A DNA stretch of 50,025 nucleotides from Candidatus Competibacteraceae bacterium (GTDB lineage Bacteria; Pseudomonadota; Gammaproteobacteria; Competibacterales; JAHEDQ01). The notes under the pieces were generated by a model that was not told where the DNA came from, ran no database searches, and saw only the letters and a list, made by a program, of their open reading frames with translations. A program made the position numbers and the translations under genes. The first letter of the stretch is position 1; every line of letters starts with the position of its first letter. Where the stretch lies: contig JAHEDQ010000006.1 of NCBI GenBank assembly GCA_024641125.1, forward strand, positions 1 through 50,025, given 5' to 3'. Below, one piece after another: positions 1 to 8,122 of this stretch.

Positions 1-894
1 GCGCTGCATGCGCAGCGGCAGCGTTTCGACCCCCTGGAGAATGTGAAACGCGGTGGTAGGGCTCATGCAGGAGCCAAAATCGCGCAGGCCCTCTTTGCGT
101 GCTCGCAGGATGAACGCCGCAGGTCCGTACTCCTCTGTGAAATCCATGCCGTGAAAGCCTTCATAGGGCTCGGTCAGGTCGGGATAACGGTCGCTGGACT
201 CCCAGTCGAAACGGCCACTGTCAACCAACAGGCCACCGATCGCGACGCCGTGCCCACCCAGGAATTTGGTGGCGGAATGGAACACCAGATCAGCACCCAG
301 GTCGAACGGGCGCATGAGGAAAGGCGTGGTGAAGGTCGAGTCAACCAACAGCGGAATACCGGCTTCGTGGGCGACCGCGGAAACGGCCGGGATGTTGAGC
401 ACATCCAGGCCCGGATTGCCAAGAGTCTCACCGAACAGCAGGCGCGTCTCGGGACGAATAGCAGCTCGAAAAGCATCCGGGTCCCGTGGATCGACAAAAC
501 TCGTTTCGATGCCGAACCGGGGCAGCGTATAGCTCAGCAGGTTGTGTGATCCGCCGTACAGAGAGCGAGACGCAACGATGTGGCCGCCGGCGCCCATGAG
601 CGTTGCCACTGCCAAGTGAAATGCGGCTTGCCCGCTGGCCGTGGCGATAGCGCCGACACCGCCTTCCAGAGCCGAGATGCGTTCTTCGAGTACCGCGTTG
701 GTGGGATTCGTGATACGGGAGTAAACGTGGCCGCCACGCTCCGCATTGAATAGCGACGCAGCCTGATCGGCGTCGCGGAACACAAAAGAGGTGGTCTGGT
801 AGATGGGAGTGGCCCGGGCGCCGGTGGCAGGATCAGGCTGCTGTCCCGCATGCAGGGACAATGTGGAGAAACGAGGGTATTTTGGGCCGTTCAT
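1..894 (-). CDS. metY: O-acetylhomoserine/O-acetylserine sulfhydrylase, 3' end outside window
   Basis: PLP-dependent enzyme of the Cys/Met metabolism (gamma-synthase) family. It is expected to make homocysteine from O-acetylhomoserine and sulfide in the cytoplasm. The window holds 298 codons from an ATG at 894 and is cut at its edge; the family is usually about 425-430 residues, so roughly two thirds is present. Visible landmarks are ATPIYQTTSF near residue 28, YSRITNPTN near 58, the PLP-stacking stretch SRSLYGG near 109, VDSTFTTP near 184 and SATKFLGGHG with the Schiff-base lysine at about K210. The last visible residues, ETLPLRMQR, are also typical of MetY. An O-succinylhomoserine sulfhydrylase (MetZ) is the nearest alternative. 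The gene is divergent from the HNH gene at 993, with about 100 bp between them for both promoters. Confidence 0.9.
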   Translation of the reverse strand, partial: MNGPKYPRFSTLSLHAGQQPDPATGARATPIYQTTSFVFRDADQAASLFNAERGGHVYSRITNPTNAVLEERISALEGGVGAIATASGQAAFHLAVATLMGAGGHIVASRSLYGGSHNLLSYTLPRFGIETSFVDPRDPDAFRAAIRPETRLLFGETLGNPGLDVLNIPAVSAVAHEAGIPLLVDSTFTTPFLMRPFDLGADLVFHSATKFLGGHGVAIGGLLVDSGRFDWESSDRYPDLTEPYEGFHGMDFTEEYGPAAFILRARKEGLRDFGSCMSPTTAFHILQGVETLPLRMQR

Positions 895-992
895 GGCATA
901 CCTGTCCTGTCGTTATGCCGTTACCTTACACAGCTCGGGCGACCGCGGGCAACGATCATCCCACACCGTTTGAACGGGATCGAAAGCTTGGA

Positions 993-1358
993 ATGCAAAT
1001 GCGAGATGAGACGCCTCCGCCGCACCCTGAGCAACATCCGGTTTGTGCCTGTGCGCTGTGCGGGCGGCAGGGCCTGCCCCTAACGCGGCATCACCTGATA
1101 CCCCGTATGCGTCACCGCAACAAACGGGTCCGTCGCAACCATGGCCGCGACAATCTGCTGGGGCAGACCATCGGCCTGTGCCGACCGTGCCATGACCACG
1201 TCCACCTGACGCTGAGCGAAAAAGACCTTGCCGAGCACTATTACACCCGAGAAGCACTGTTGAAGCACCCGGACATCATGCGATTCTGCGCGTGGATAGC
1301 GACCCGACCGGCAGGATTCAGGCCCAAGGGGTGTGGGAAGCGTCGTTACCAGCGGTAG
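993..1358 (+). CDS. small HNH-nuclease-like zinc protein
   Basis: A 121-residue protein with an HNH-type zinc-binding core. It has CALC near residue 19, the HHLIPR motif about a dozen residues later, then CRPCHDHVH, followed by a helical basic tail. Such compact HNH proteins are widespread, and nuclease activity is usually only inferred. The frame is open upstream to 861, but ATG at 993 (or 999) gives a product beginning just before the cysteine motif, so I prefer it; neither start has a strong ribosome site. The 3' end overlaps the convergent outer-membrane gene by 13 bp. No toxin partner, methylase or mobile-element signature lies beside it, so its role is unknown. Confidence 0.7.
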   Translation: MQMRDETPPPHPEQHPVCACALCGRQGLPLTRHHLIPRMRHRNKRVRRNHGRDNLLGQTIGLCRPCHDHVHLTLSEKDLAEHYYTREALLKHPDIMRFCAWIATRPAGFRPKGCGKRRYQR

Positions 1359-2002
1359 CGGGCACCGAAGGAAAAAACCGGAACCCGATCCAACTCGCCC
1401 AAACCATAATCGGTATCTGCGCCGGTAGACAGGCCGCTGTCCAGACCGGCGCCGAGACGCGGCCGATCGGCGGTTTCGCCAGCCCAAGGGGCAACATCCG
1501 AATACTCGGGAAACAGCATGCCCACATCGACGTTGAATCCCCAGCCGCCCTCGGCATCATCAAGACTGTTCCAGCCGATGCCGAGATAGGGCACGGACGG
1601 CATCACGTCGAACGGATTGCTGGAAACAGCGCTGTCCGGAGCGTACAGAGCGCCTGACGGGTTCGAGCCATATTGGAACCGCAGATCTGTTGGCGTGGTG
1701 TTAAGCAGTCCGCCACTGAAGCGGAATCCACCTCCGATCGGATGCCAGTCCAACACGGCCGATGGGCCGCCCAGATCCAGCCCTTGCCCAGAATACGTGC
1801 CCGGGGACAAGGTCGGATCGTGATAGAACTGATCTGTACTGAAGCGCGCGTTCCAACGTTCGCTGATCTGGAGTGAATGTTCCGGCGAGAGGCCGAAGTA
1901 GCCGCCGTTAGCCGTCGGCTCACCCGCATTGGCAGCGCTGCCAATGATCATCAGCAACGACATTGCCGCGGTCAGTCCATGTCCTTTCGAGATCCTAGCC
2001 AT
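1346..2002 (-). CDS. predicted outer-membrane beta-barrel protein
   Basis: A 218-residue exported protein. The N-terminus is a signal peptide (basic start, hydrophobic run around residues 11-25, likely cleavage after SAANA). The mature part is rich in Gly, aromatic residues and alternating polar/hydrophobic stretches, and the chain ends in GARYRW, an aromatic C-terminal residue as expected for a Bam-assembled barrel. It resembles the small opacity/YadA-neighbour style barrels seen across Proteobacteria, but I do not recognise a named family. No clear ribosome site precedes the ATG at 2002; a second ATG at codon 14 would shorten the signal peptide. It is transcribed alone and converges with the HNH gene. 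Confidence 0.6.
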   Translation of the reverse strand: MARISKGHGLTAAMSLLMIIGSAANAGEPTANGGYFGLSPEHSLQISERWNARFSTDQFYHDPTLSPGTYSGQGLDLGGPSAVLDWHPIGGGFRFSGGLLNTTPTDLRFQYGSNPSGALYAPDSAVSSNPFDVMPSVPYLGIGWNSLDDAEGGWGFNVDVGMLFPEYSDVAPWAGETADRPRLGAGLDSGLSTGADTDYGLGELDRVPVFSFGARYRW

Positions 2003-2412
2003 AGTCAGTGGTCACGTGCCGATGGTATGGGTTTCATCGAAGAAATGCTGCAGAGTCAATTGCAAGCCAAAAGCATGCCAAAAATTTGTCGCAAATCTCC
2101 ATCTCCGATGATCGCCTGTGGGAAACATCTCCCCGTGTGAAGCTGCACTTATGTGTCTGCCAGGATACACCAAAAACATTTGTATCGGAATGGATACTGA
2201 ATACCGCTTTAGCACAATCCGGGTCGATTCCTGCACCCGGCTCCAAGCGAATACGGGGTCAAGCCTCAGAGAGCGCCTGAGCATCCGCCGAAGGGGGCGC
2301 TGGCAGTCGGGCGCATCCTCGCAACCGGGCCCAAACATAGGCTGGCATTAGCCGATCACCGGGTCACTTTCTGTTGTTTCTGAGCAACAACCAGCGAACC
2401 AAACACTCAAGC
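2003..2412. other. 410-bp non-coding gap
   Basis: The stretch between the outer-membrane gene and the end of the hydrolase gene is locally less GC-rich than its surroundings around 2040-2220. Short open frames exist on both strands, but they lack ribosome sites and plausible protein composition. It should hold the promoter of the outer-membrane gene and the terminator of the transporter operon. I could not identify either with confidence. Confidence 0.5.
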
Positions 2413-3276
2413 CTAACCCGCCTGCAGCAGGTTCTCAGCCAGATCAAGCAAGATTCCGCCTTCGGCCATATCGTCGACTATGGTGAAATGATTCCGACCT
2501 GGCAAGTTCAGGTGATCCACAGTCAGGCCGGCATCGCCCCAAACCGTTTCGATCAAACCGCTTTGCCGGTGGAACTCCGCGCTCTCGTCCCCGCCCACGG
2601 CCAACAACAGCGGCACTTGATTCAATGGTTCCAGCAATACGGGACTGAGCGCTCGGGCTGTCACCCGGTCCAATCGCAGGGCGGCATTCTGCGACAAACC
2701 CAGCAGCGGTTCGAGCTCGAACACCCCACTGAGGCTGAGGGCGCTGTGGAACAAGGTCGGGGGCAGTTTGCGCCCATAATCACGCCATCGGGTTGCCAGC
2801 AGCATGGCCACCAGATGCCCGCCGGCGGAATGCCCGGACACCTGAATCCGGTCGCGGTCCACGCCCAAACGTGTGGCGTGCCGGCGCAGAGCCAGGCACC
2901 CCTGACGAACGTCCTCTACGATGTCACCCAATGTCACCGTCGGGCAAAGCCGATAACCCAAGGCGGCGAAGGCAATGCCCCGCCGCAACAAGGCCGGGGC
3001 CAGCAGGCTGAAGTAGGACTTACTCAGACTTTGCCAGTAACCTCCGTGAACAAACAGGTGCAGCGGCGCTTTGGAGACATCCGGAGGAAACAGGTCGAGT
3101 CGCTGCCGAGGGTCCGTGCCATACTGCAGTTCCAGCTGGTTGGTCATCTCTGCCCGCGTCCGGTCACTGCCCCTGCGCCAGCGTGCGAAGATGTCGACAT
3201 ACTCGGGCACTGCGGCCCGGTTGTTGTACTGGGCCTCCAACTCGGCCGGGCTGTACTTGCCCCAGTCGGCGTTCAC
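2413..3276 (-). CDS. alpha/beta hydrolase, kynurenine-formamidase-like
   Basis: A serine hydrolase of about 287 residues. HGGYW (oxyanion-hole motif of the kynurenine formamidase/BD-FAE esterase group) lies near residue 78, the nucleophile elbow SGHSAGGH near 147, and a late Asp and His (NLPGRNHF) complete a likely triad. Family members hydrolyse N-formylkynurenine, aryl amides or esters; the substrate here is unknown. The frame continues upstream to 3324, but a GTG at 3276 preceded by TGAGG at proper spacing gives the usual N-terminus (SPAELEAQYNNRAAVPEY) and avoids overlap with the ABC gene ending at 3287. It is the last gene of the HAAT transporter operon, which suggests it acts on the imported compound or a derivative. 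Confidence 0.8.
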   Translation of the reverse strand: MNADWGKYSPAELEAQYNNRAAVPEYVDIFARWRRGSDRTRAEMTNQLELQYGTDPRQRLDLFPPDVSKAPLHLFVHGGYWQSLSKSYFSLLAPALLRRGIAFAALGYRLCPTVTLGDIVEDVRQGCLALRRHATRLGVDRDRIQVSGHSAGGHLVAMLLATRWRDYGRKLPPTLFHSALSLSGVFELEPLLGLSQNAALRLDRVTARALSPVLLEPLNQVPLLLAVGGDESAEFHRQSGLIETVWGDAGLTVDHLNLPGRNHFTIVDDMAEGGILLDLAENLLQAG

Positions 3277-3286
3277 GAATAGCGCC

Positions 3287-3988
3287 TCACACACCCAGAT
3301 GACGCGCCTGAATATCAGCGGCATCCGTCAAATCGATCGAACTGCCCTCCCAGACCATCACCCCCTTCTCCAGAATGAAGTGGTGATCCGCCAAGCGCAG
3401 CAATACATCCAGATTTTTGTCTATGATCAGAATCGACTCGCCCCCCGCCTTGAGCGCTTCCAGCACGGACCAGATCTCCTGCCGGATCAGAGGCGCCAGC
3501 CCCTCGGTAGCTTCATCCAGGATCAGCAGCATGGGGTTGGTCATCAGCGCTCGGGCAATGGCCAACATCTGCTGCTCGCCACCTGATAGCTGGTTGCCCA
3601 TATTGTTCGCGCGCTCCGAGAGTCGTGGAAACAGCTCGTAAACCCGCGTCAGAGTCCAGCCCTCATGCCGGGCGTGGCGGGTGGAGGCGGTGGCCAGCAG
3701 ATTCTCCTGAACCGTCAGATTCGGAAATATCTGCCGCCCTTCCGGCACCAAGCCAAGGCCAGCACGTGCGATGGCGTACGAGGGCAATCCCACCAGTTCC
3801 CGACCGTCAAACCGGATCGAGCCGTGTGCCGGCCGCAGCAGCCCGATAATGCTGCGCACCAGGGTGGTCTTGCCCATACCGTTGCGCCCCAGCAAGGTGA
3901 CCACCTCGCCCGATTGGATGTCGAGATCGACCCCGTACAACGCCTGGCTGGCCCCGTAAAAGGTCTGTACGCCACGCACCTGCAGCAT
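3287..3988 (-). CDS. HAAT-family ABC transporter ATP-binding protein, LivF type
   Basis: A 233-residue ATPase that should energise the Liv-type importer encoded with it. Walker A is GRNGMGKTT, the signature is LSGGEQQ and Walker B is LLILDEATEGL. The usual DEP is DEA here, and the switch histidine after Walker B is replaced in LIIDKNL; both changes occur in one branch of LivF-like proteins, so they need not mean inactivity. The start is the ATG at 3988, which overlaps the stop of the LivG-type gene by one base (TGATG). A longer frame to 4063 exists but lies inside the upstream gene. The order SBP, LivH, LivM, LivG, LivF, hydrolase indicates one operon. Confidence 0.88.
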   Translation of the reverse strand: MLQVRGVQTFYGASQALYGVDLDIQSGEVVTLLGRNGMGKTTLVRSIIGLLRPAHGSIRFDGRELVGLPSYAIARAGLGLVPEGRQIFPNLTVQENLLATASTRHARHEGWTLTRVYELFPRLSERANNMGNQLSGGEQQMLAIARALMTNPMLLILDEATEGLAPLIRQEIWSVLEALKAGGESILIIDKNLDVLLRLADHHFILEKGVMVWEGSSIDLTDAADIQARHLGV

Positions 3989-4734
3989 CAACCCTGTCCC
4001 AAATAAGCCCGCCGAACCAGGGGGTCCCGCCGGATCTGTTCCGGCGTGCCGGTGGCAATGCACTCGCCGTAGACCAGTACCGACACCCGATCGGCCAATG
4101 CAAAGACGGCATCCATGTCGTGCTCCACCAACAAAATGGTGACCTCCCGCTTGAGCTCCCGGATCAGTCGGGTCATGCGCAGCGTGCCGCCCGAACCCAT
4201 ACCCGCCATGGGCTCATCCAACATCAGCAATCGGGGCCTGCCGGCCAGCGCCATGGCCACCTCGAGCTGCCGTTTCTCGCCGTGGGCCAGGGTGCCCGCG
4301 CAAACCTCGGCCTGGGGCAGCAAACCCAACCGGGCCAACAGACTACGGGCCTGACGGCGCAGGCGACGATCCCGCCGCGCAGGCAGCCAGAAGCGGAAGC
4401 TGTGGCCATCGTGCGCCTGCGCCGCCAGGGCAACATTGTCCTCGACCGAGAAGGCGTCGAATATGGACGTGACCTGGAAGGAGCGGGCCAACCCAAGTCG
4501 CGCCCGCCGATGGCCTGGCAGGACGGTGATGTCACGACCGGCAAACTCGATCCGGCCGGCATCCGGACGCAGGGCACCGGCCAGCTGAGCAAGTGCGGTG
4601 GACTTTCCGGCCCCATTCGGCCCAATCAGGGCGTGGGTTTCGCCCTGCAGTATGTCCAGACTCAGGTTTCGGCTGGCCACCACCGCGCCGAAGCGCTTGT
4701 TCAGCCCCTCGACCTTGAGCAACGGCTCAGTCAC
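3988..4734 (-). CDS. HAAT-family ABC transporter ATP-binding protein, LivG type
   Basis: A 248-residue ATPase with Walker A GPNGAGKST near residue 38, signature LAHGEKRQ (LSHGE-like, as in LivG), Walker B LLMLDEPMAGMG and the switch histidine in LLVEHDMD. It pairs with the LivF-type subunit on the cytoplasmic face of the two permeases. GTG at 4734 is chosen: it gives the standard N-terminus (TEPLLKVEGLNKRFG) and overlaps the LivM-type stop by 8 bp, as is common in these operons. The longer frame to 4776 would run deep into the permease gene. Confidence 0.88.
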   Translation of the reverse strand: MTEPLLKVEGLNKRFGAVVASRNLSLDILQGETHALIGPNGAGKSTALAQLAGALRPDAGRIEFAGRDITVLPGHRRARLGLARSFQVTSIFDAFSVEDNVALAAQAHDGHSFRFWLPARRDRRLRRQARSLLARLGLLPQAEVCAGTLAHGEKRQLEVAMALAGRPRLLMLDEPMAGMGSGGTLRMTRLIRELKREVTILLVEHDMDAVFALADRVSVLVYGECIATGTPEQIRRDPLVRRAYLGQG

Positions 4735-5707
4735 GGTCGCCGCCCACCAGCCATCCGTATACACCGCGACGGGCAAACAACACCACCAGTATCAGCATGG
4801 GACCGAGATAGACCATCCAATACTCGGTATACATGGACAGCACTTCCTCCATCAGCAACAGGGCGGCGGCGCCGAGAACGGGGCCGAACAAGGTGCCCAT
4901 GCCACCCAGGATGACCATCACCAGAATCTGTCCCGAGCGGGTCCAGTGCATCAGACCGGGGCTGACGAATTCGGTCTGGTTCGCGATCAGCGCACCGGCC
5001 AGACCGGCACCCGTGCCGGCCAGGGCAAAGCAAACCAGCTTGTACCTGTAGATTGGAAACCCCAGCGCCTGCATGCGGGCTTCGTTCTGGCGCGCACCCT
5101 GAATCACCATGCCGAAACGGGCATTGACCAGCCGGCGGGCAAGCACCAGAAACGCGACAAGCAGGGTCAGGCATACATAATAAAAAACGGTGTCGTCACC
5201 CAGATCGAGGCCCGCAAGCCGACTCCGATCCCACATGGACAGGCCGTCCTCGCCACCATAAGCGCTGAGCGAGACGAACAGATAGAACAGCATCTGGGCA
5301 AACGCGAGGGTGATCATAATGAACTGGATGCCGCCGGTGCGCAGGCACACCGCCCCGATCAACGCAGCTGCAAGACCGGCCGCCAGCGCGGCGGCAGGCC
5401 AGGCCAGCAGGGCCGACTCGGTGCCAGCCAGACCCAGCAGCGGTACGGCACTGCCTTCGGCACTGTGAAACGCCAGAATGGCGACCACATACGCGCCAAT
5501 GCCGAAGAACGCGGCGTGGCCGAAACTCACCATCCCGCCGTAACCCAGCATGAGGTCCAGGCTGGCCGCCGCCAGACCGTAGATCAGAATCCGGCTGAAC
5601 AATGAAACCAGATAAGGCTCACCAAGGAGCTGGGCAAACCCGGGCAAGGTTGTCAAAAGAAGCAAGGTAACCCAGAGAATACGCCGCTCGCGGGTGGCAC
5701 TAACCAT
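4727..5707 (-). CDS. HAAT-family ABC transporter permease, LivM type
   Basis: A 326-residue inner-membrane permease with about ten hydrophobic segments. It has the LivM hallmarks GYGGMVSFGHAAFFGIGAY near residue 55 and the cytoplasmic EAA-like loop with GARQNEARMQALGF near 205, followed by GLAGAL and ILGGMGTLFGPVLGA. With the LivH-type protein it forms the translocation path. The start ATG at 5707 overlaps the end of the LivH-type gene by 8 bp. Confidence 0.9.
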   Translation of the reverse strand: MVSATRERRILWVTLLLLTTLPGFAQLLGEPYLVSLFSRILIYGLAAASLDLMLGYGGMVSFGHAAFFGIGAYVVAILAFHSAEGSAVPLLGLAGTESALLAWPAAALAAGLAAALIGAVCLRTGGIQFIMITLAFAQMLFYLFVSLSAYGGEDGLSMWDRSRLAGLDLGDDTVFYYVCLTLLVAFLVLARRLVNARFGMVIQGARQNEARMQALGFPIYRYKLVCFALAGTGAGLAGALIANQTEFVSPGLMHWTRSGQILVMVILGGMGTLFGPVLGAAALLLMEEVLSMYTEYWMVYLGPMLILVVLFARRGVYGWLVGGDRD

Positions 5708-6614
5708 GGGCGGGAAACAAACCGCGAGGACGCCAGGCCAATACCGCGGCCATGAAGATGTAAATGCTCATTGCCGCCAATGAAGCGCCGACGCCGTCGG
5801 CTTCGGACGCCGGCAGCACCAGACGCAACACGCCGGGCAGGAAGGCGCGGCCCAGGGTATCCACCATCCCGATCAGCAATGCGCCCACCAGAGCGCCTCG
5901 CACCGACCCGATGCCGCCCACCACGATGACCACAAAGGTGAGGATCAGAATGCTTTCACCCATGCCGGCTTCCACCGCCAGGATCGGTCCCGCCATGACC
6001 CCGGCCAGACCAGCCAGCAACGCACCGAGACCAAACACCAGGGTGTAAAGCAGACGAATGTTTACCCCCAGGGCGCCGGCCATTTCCCGGTTGCTGGCGC
6101 CGGCCCGGATCTGCATGCCAATCCGGCTGCGGGTTATAAGTACATAGAGAAAAGCCGCCACCGCAATGCCGACACAGATGACCGCCAGCCGGTAGGCCGG
6201 GTAGGGCGCTCCGGGGATGATGTCAACAGTGCCACTGAGCAGGTCAGGCACATCCATAAAAAGCGGTTGCCGGCCCCAGAGTATCCGGGTCAACTCGTTA
6301 AAGAACAGAATCAAGCCAAAGGTTGCGAGCACCTGATCCAGATGTTCCCGATCGTACAGGCGCCGCAAAACCAGAATCTCCACCACCATGCCCACCAGAC
6401 CGGCTGCGGGCAGGGCAGCCAGAACGCCCAACAGGAAACTCCCGCTGCGTGCCGTAACCGTGGCCCCGACGTAGGCGCCGATCATGTAGAACGAACCGTG
6501 GGCAAGGTTGATCAGGTTCATGATGCCGAACACCAGTGTCAACCCGGCGGACATAAGAAACAGCGTGACCCCAAGTTGAAGCCCGTTGAGAACCTGTTCC
6601 AGGAACAGAAGCAT
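5700..6614 (-). CDS. HAAT-family ABC transporter permease, LivH type
   Basis: A 304-residue permease starting MLLFLEQVLNGLQLG, a textbook LivH beginning. Further hallmarks are GLTLVFGIMNLINLAHGSFYM near residue 28, the loop with RAGASNREMAGALGVN near 180 and VVIVVGGIGSVRGALVGAL near 235. The open frame extends upstream to 6824, but that part is non-hydrophobic and overlaps the binding-protein gene, so the ATG at 6614 is used. It lies 70 bp after the binding-protein gene. The substrate cannot be read from the permeases. Confidence 0.9.
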   Translation of the reverse strand: MLLFLEQVLNGLQLGVTLFLMSAGLTLVFGIMNLINLAHGSFYMIGAYVGATVTARSGSFLLGVLAALPAAGLVGMVVEILVLRRLYDREHLDQVLATFGLILFFNELTRILWGRQPLFMDVPDLLSGTVDIIPGAPYPAYRLAVICVGIAVAAFLYVLITRSRIGMQIRAGASNREMAGALGVNIRLLYTLVFGLGALLAGLAGVMAGPILAVEAGMGESILILTFVVIVVGGIGSVRGALVGALLIGMVDTLGRAFLPGVLRLVLPASEADGVGASLAAMSIYIFMAAVLAWRPRGLFPAHG

Positions 6615-6684
6615 TGGCCACCCTGAGACGCGGGTTGCCCGGCGGGGATCAGCTCGCCGGCCGGGCAGGAACCCAAAGCGATTG

Positions 6685-7851
6685 CTACATCTTGCAGTCG
6701 GCGGCATAGGCATCGCCGTGATCGGAGAATACCTTTGCCTTGGTCTTGTTGGTGGTAAGCCCCCCTTCCAGCGCCACAACTTCACGCACATACAGGTCCT
6801 GCACCGGGTGCTGGTTGGGTCCAAAGCGGAAGCTGCCTCGCACAGATTCGAAATCAGCCTTGCGCAAAGCCGCCCGCAAGGCGGCGAGATCAGTTACGTC
6901 ACCGCCGGTCGCCGCCAAAGCGCTACCGATCAAACGCGCGGTGTCGTAACCCTGACTGGCATACAGGGTGGGTGTCCGCTGGTATTGGGCACGAAAGGCC
7001 TCGACAAACTGGGCGTTGGCCGAGTTGTCAAGATCCCAGTTCCACTGTGAGCCGTTGATGACCCCCACCGCGGAATCACCCACCGCTTTCAACAGTCGCT
7101 CGTCGAACGAGAAAGCCGGGCCAAACAGGGGAATCTGGCCGCCGAGGCCAGCCTGGGAATACTGTTTGATGAAATTGATGCCCATGCCGCCGGGCAAAAA
7201 GAAAAACACCGCGTCCGGTTTGGACGCCCTCAGTGCAGCCAGTTCAGCGGCATAGTCGGACTGACCCAGCTTGGTATAGACCTCGCCGGCCACCTCGCCC
7301 TTGTAATAGCGCTTGAAGCCGGCCAGGGCGTCCTTCCCCGCCGGGTAGTTCGGCGCCAGCATGTAGACCTTGCCGAAGCCGGAATCGGTCACATACTGGC
7401 CGGTGACTTCATGCAGATTGTCGTTCTGCCACGCCACATTGAAATAGTTCTCGCTACATCCTTTGCCGGCCAGGGCCGAGGGGCCCGCATTGGGGCTGAG
7501 GTAGATCACGTCGTCGCGCACCACCTTGGGCACAACCGCCATGGCCACGTTGGAAAACACGATGCCGGTCATCAGCTTGACGCCGTCACGCTGGATAAAG
7601 CGTTCGGCTATCTGACGGCCCTTCTCTGGATCACGTCCGTCGTCCTCGACAATGAGCTCCACCGGTACTCCGCCCAGAGTGCCGTCCCCCTGCTGAATGG
7701 CCAGCAGCATGCCGTCGCGGATGTCCTCGCCCAAATAGCCCGCCTTGGTGGACAGGGTGGTAACCATGCCGATCTTGACCGGATCGGCGCCCAGCACCGG
7801 ACCGGACGCCAGCAGTGCCGCCAGAGCGGCTGTCATCATGTGGCTGCGCAT
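6685..7851 (-). CDS. HAAT-family periplasmic substrate-binding protein
   Basis: A 388-residue type I periplasmic binding protein with a signal peptide (MMTAALAALLASGPVLGA, cleavage near residue 22). It then has the typical opening VKIGMVTTLSTKAGYLG, a middle LAPNYPAGKDALAGFKRYY and a late YASQGYDTARLIGSAL. The last region resembles HAAT binding proteins that sit beside aromatic-compound genes rather than the leucine-binding proteins, but substrate assignment from this alone is weak. A strong ribosome site (GGGGAG) precedes the ATG. It is the first gene of the transporter operon, and the amount of binding protein is normally the highest of the set. Confidence 0.88.
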   Translation of the reverse strand: MRSHMMTAALAALLASGPVLGADPVKIGMVTTLSTKAGYLGEDIRDGMLLAIQQGDGTLGGVPVELIVEDDGRDPEKGRQIAERFIQRDGVKLMTGIVFSNVAMAVVPKVVRDDVIYLSPNAGPSALAGKGCSENYFNVAWQNDNLHEVTGQYVTDSGFGKVYMLAPNYPAGKDALAGFKRYYKGEVAGEVYTKLGQSDYAAELAALRASKPDAVFFFLPGGMGINFIKQYSQAGLGGQIPLFGPAFSFDERLLKAVGDSAVGVINGSQWNWDLDNSANAQFVEAFRAQYQRTPTLYASQGYDTARLIGSALAATGGDVTDLAALRAALRKADFESVRGSFRFGPNQHPVQDLYVREVVALEGGLTTNKTKAKVFSDHGDAYAADCKM

Positions 7852-7923
7852 TCTTTATTCTCCCCTTGTGGATCTGCGCTTCAGATGTCTGAGGCTGCAG
7901 GCGTCAGATAGTACCGGATGTAA

Positions 7924-7942
7924 GCCGACGGGCGAAGTCGGC
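7924..7942 (-). terminator. hairpin between the esterase gene and the transporter operon
   Basis: Six-base arms GCCGAC and GTCGGC separated by seven bases. It lies after the PHB-depolymerase gene and upstream of the binding-protein gene, both leftward. No T-run follows on the minus strand, so it is only a weak terminator or leader-hairpin candidate. Confidence 0.25.
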
Positions 7943-8122
7943 CCTCTAGGCCGTTCGCCAGCCTCAATTCTGGTCGACCATTCCGTCGTCATCCACCAGC
8001 AAGATGCGGGAGGCCGGCGTCAGGATAGGCGTTCGCATGCGGATCAGCCGGTCGAACAACTGGGGCATGGGCGAGAACCCAATCATCGCATCGGGGTCTG
8101 CCGGATCCGGCTTGGATACCGT

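Noticed and set aside
7990-8122. Short leftward open stretch in the same frame after the PHB-depolymerase stop, including RILLVDDDGMV, which recalls a receiver domain
   Set aside because: Only about 50 codons, no further receiver motifs, and the depolymerase already ends where its family does; treated as chance.
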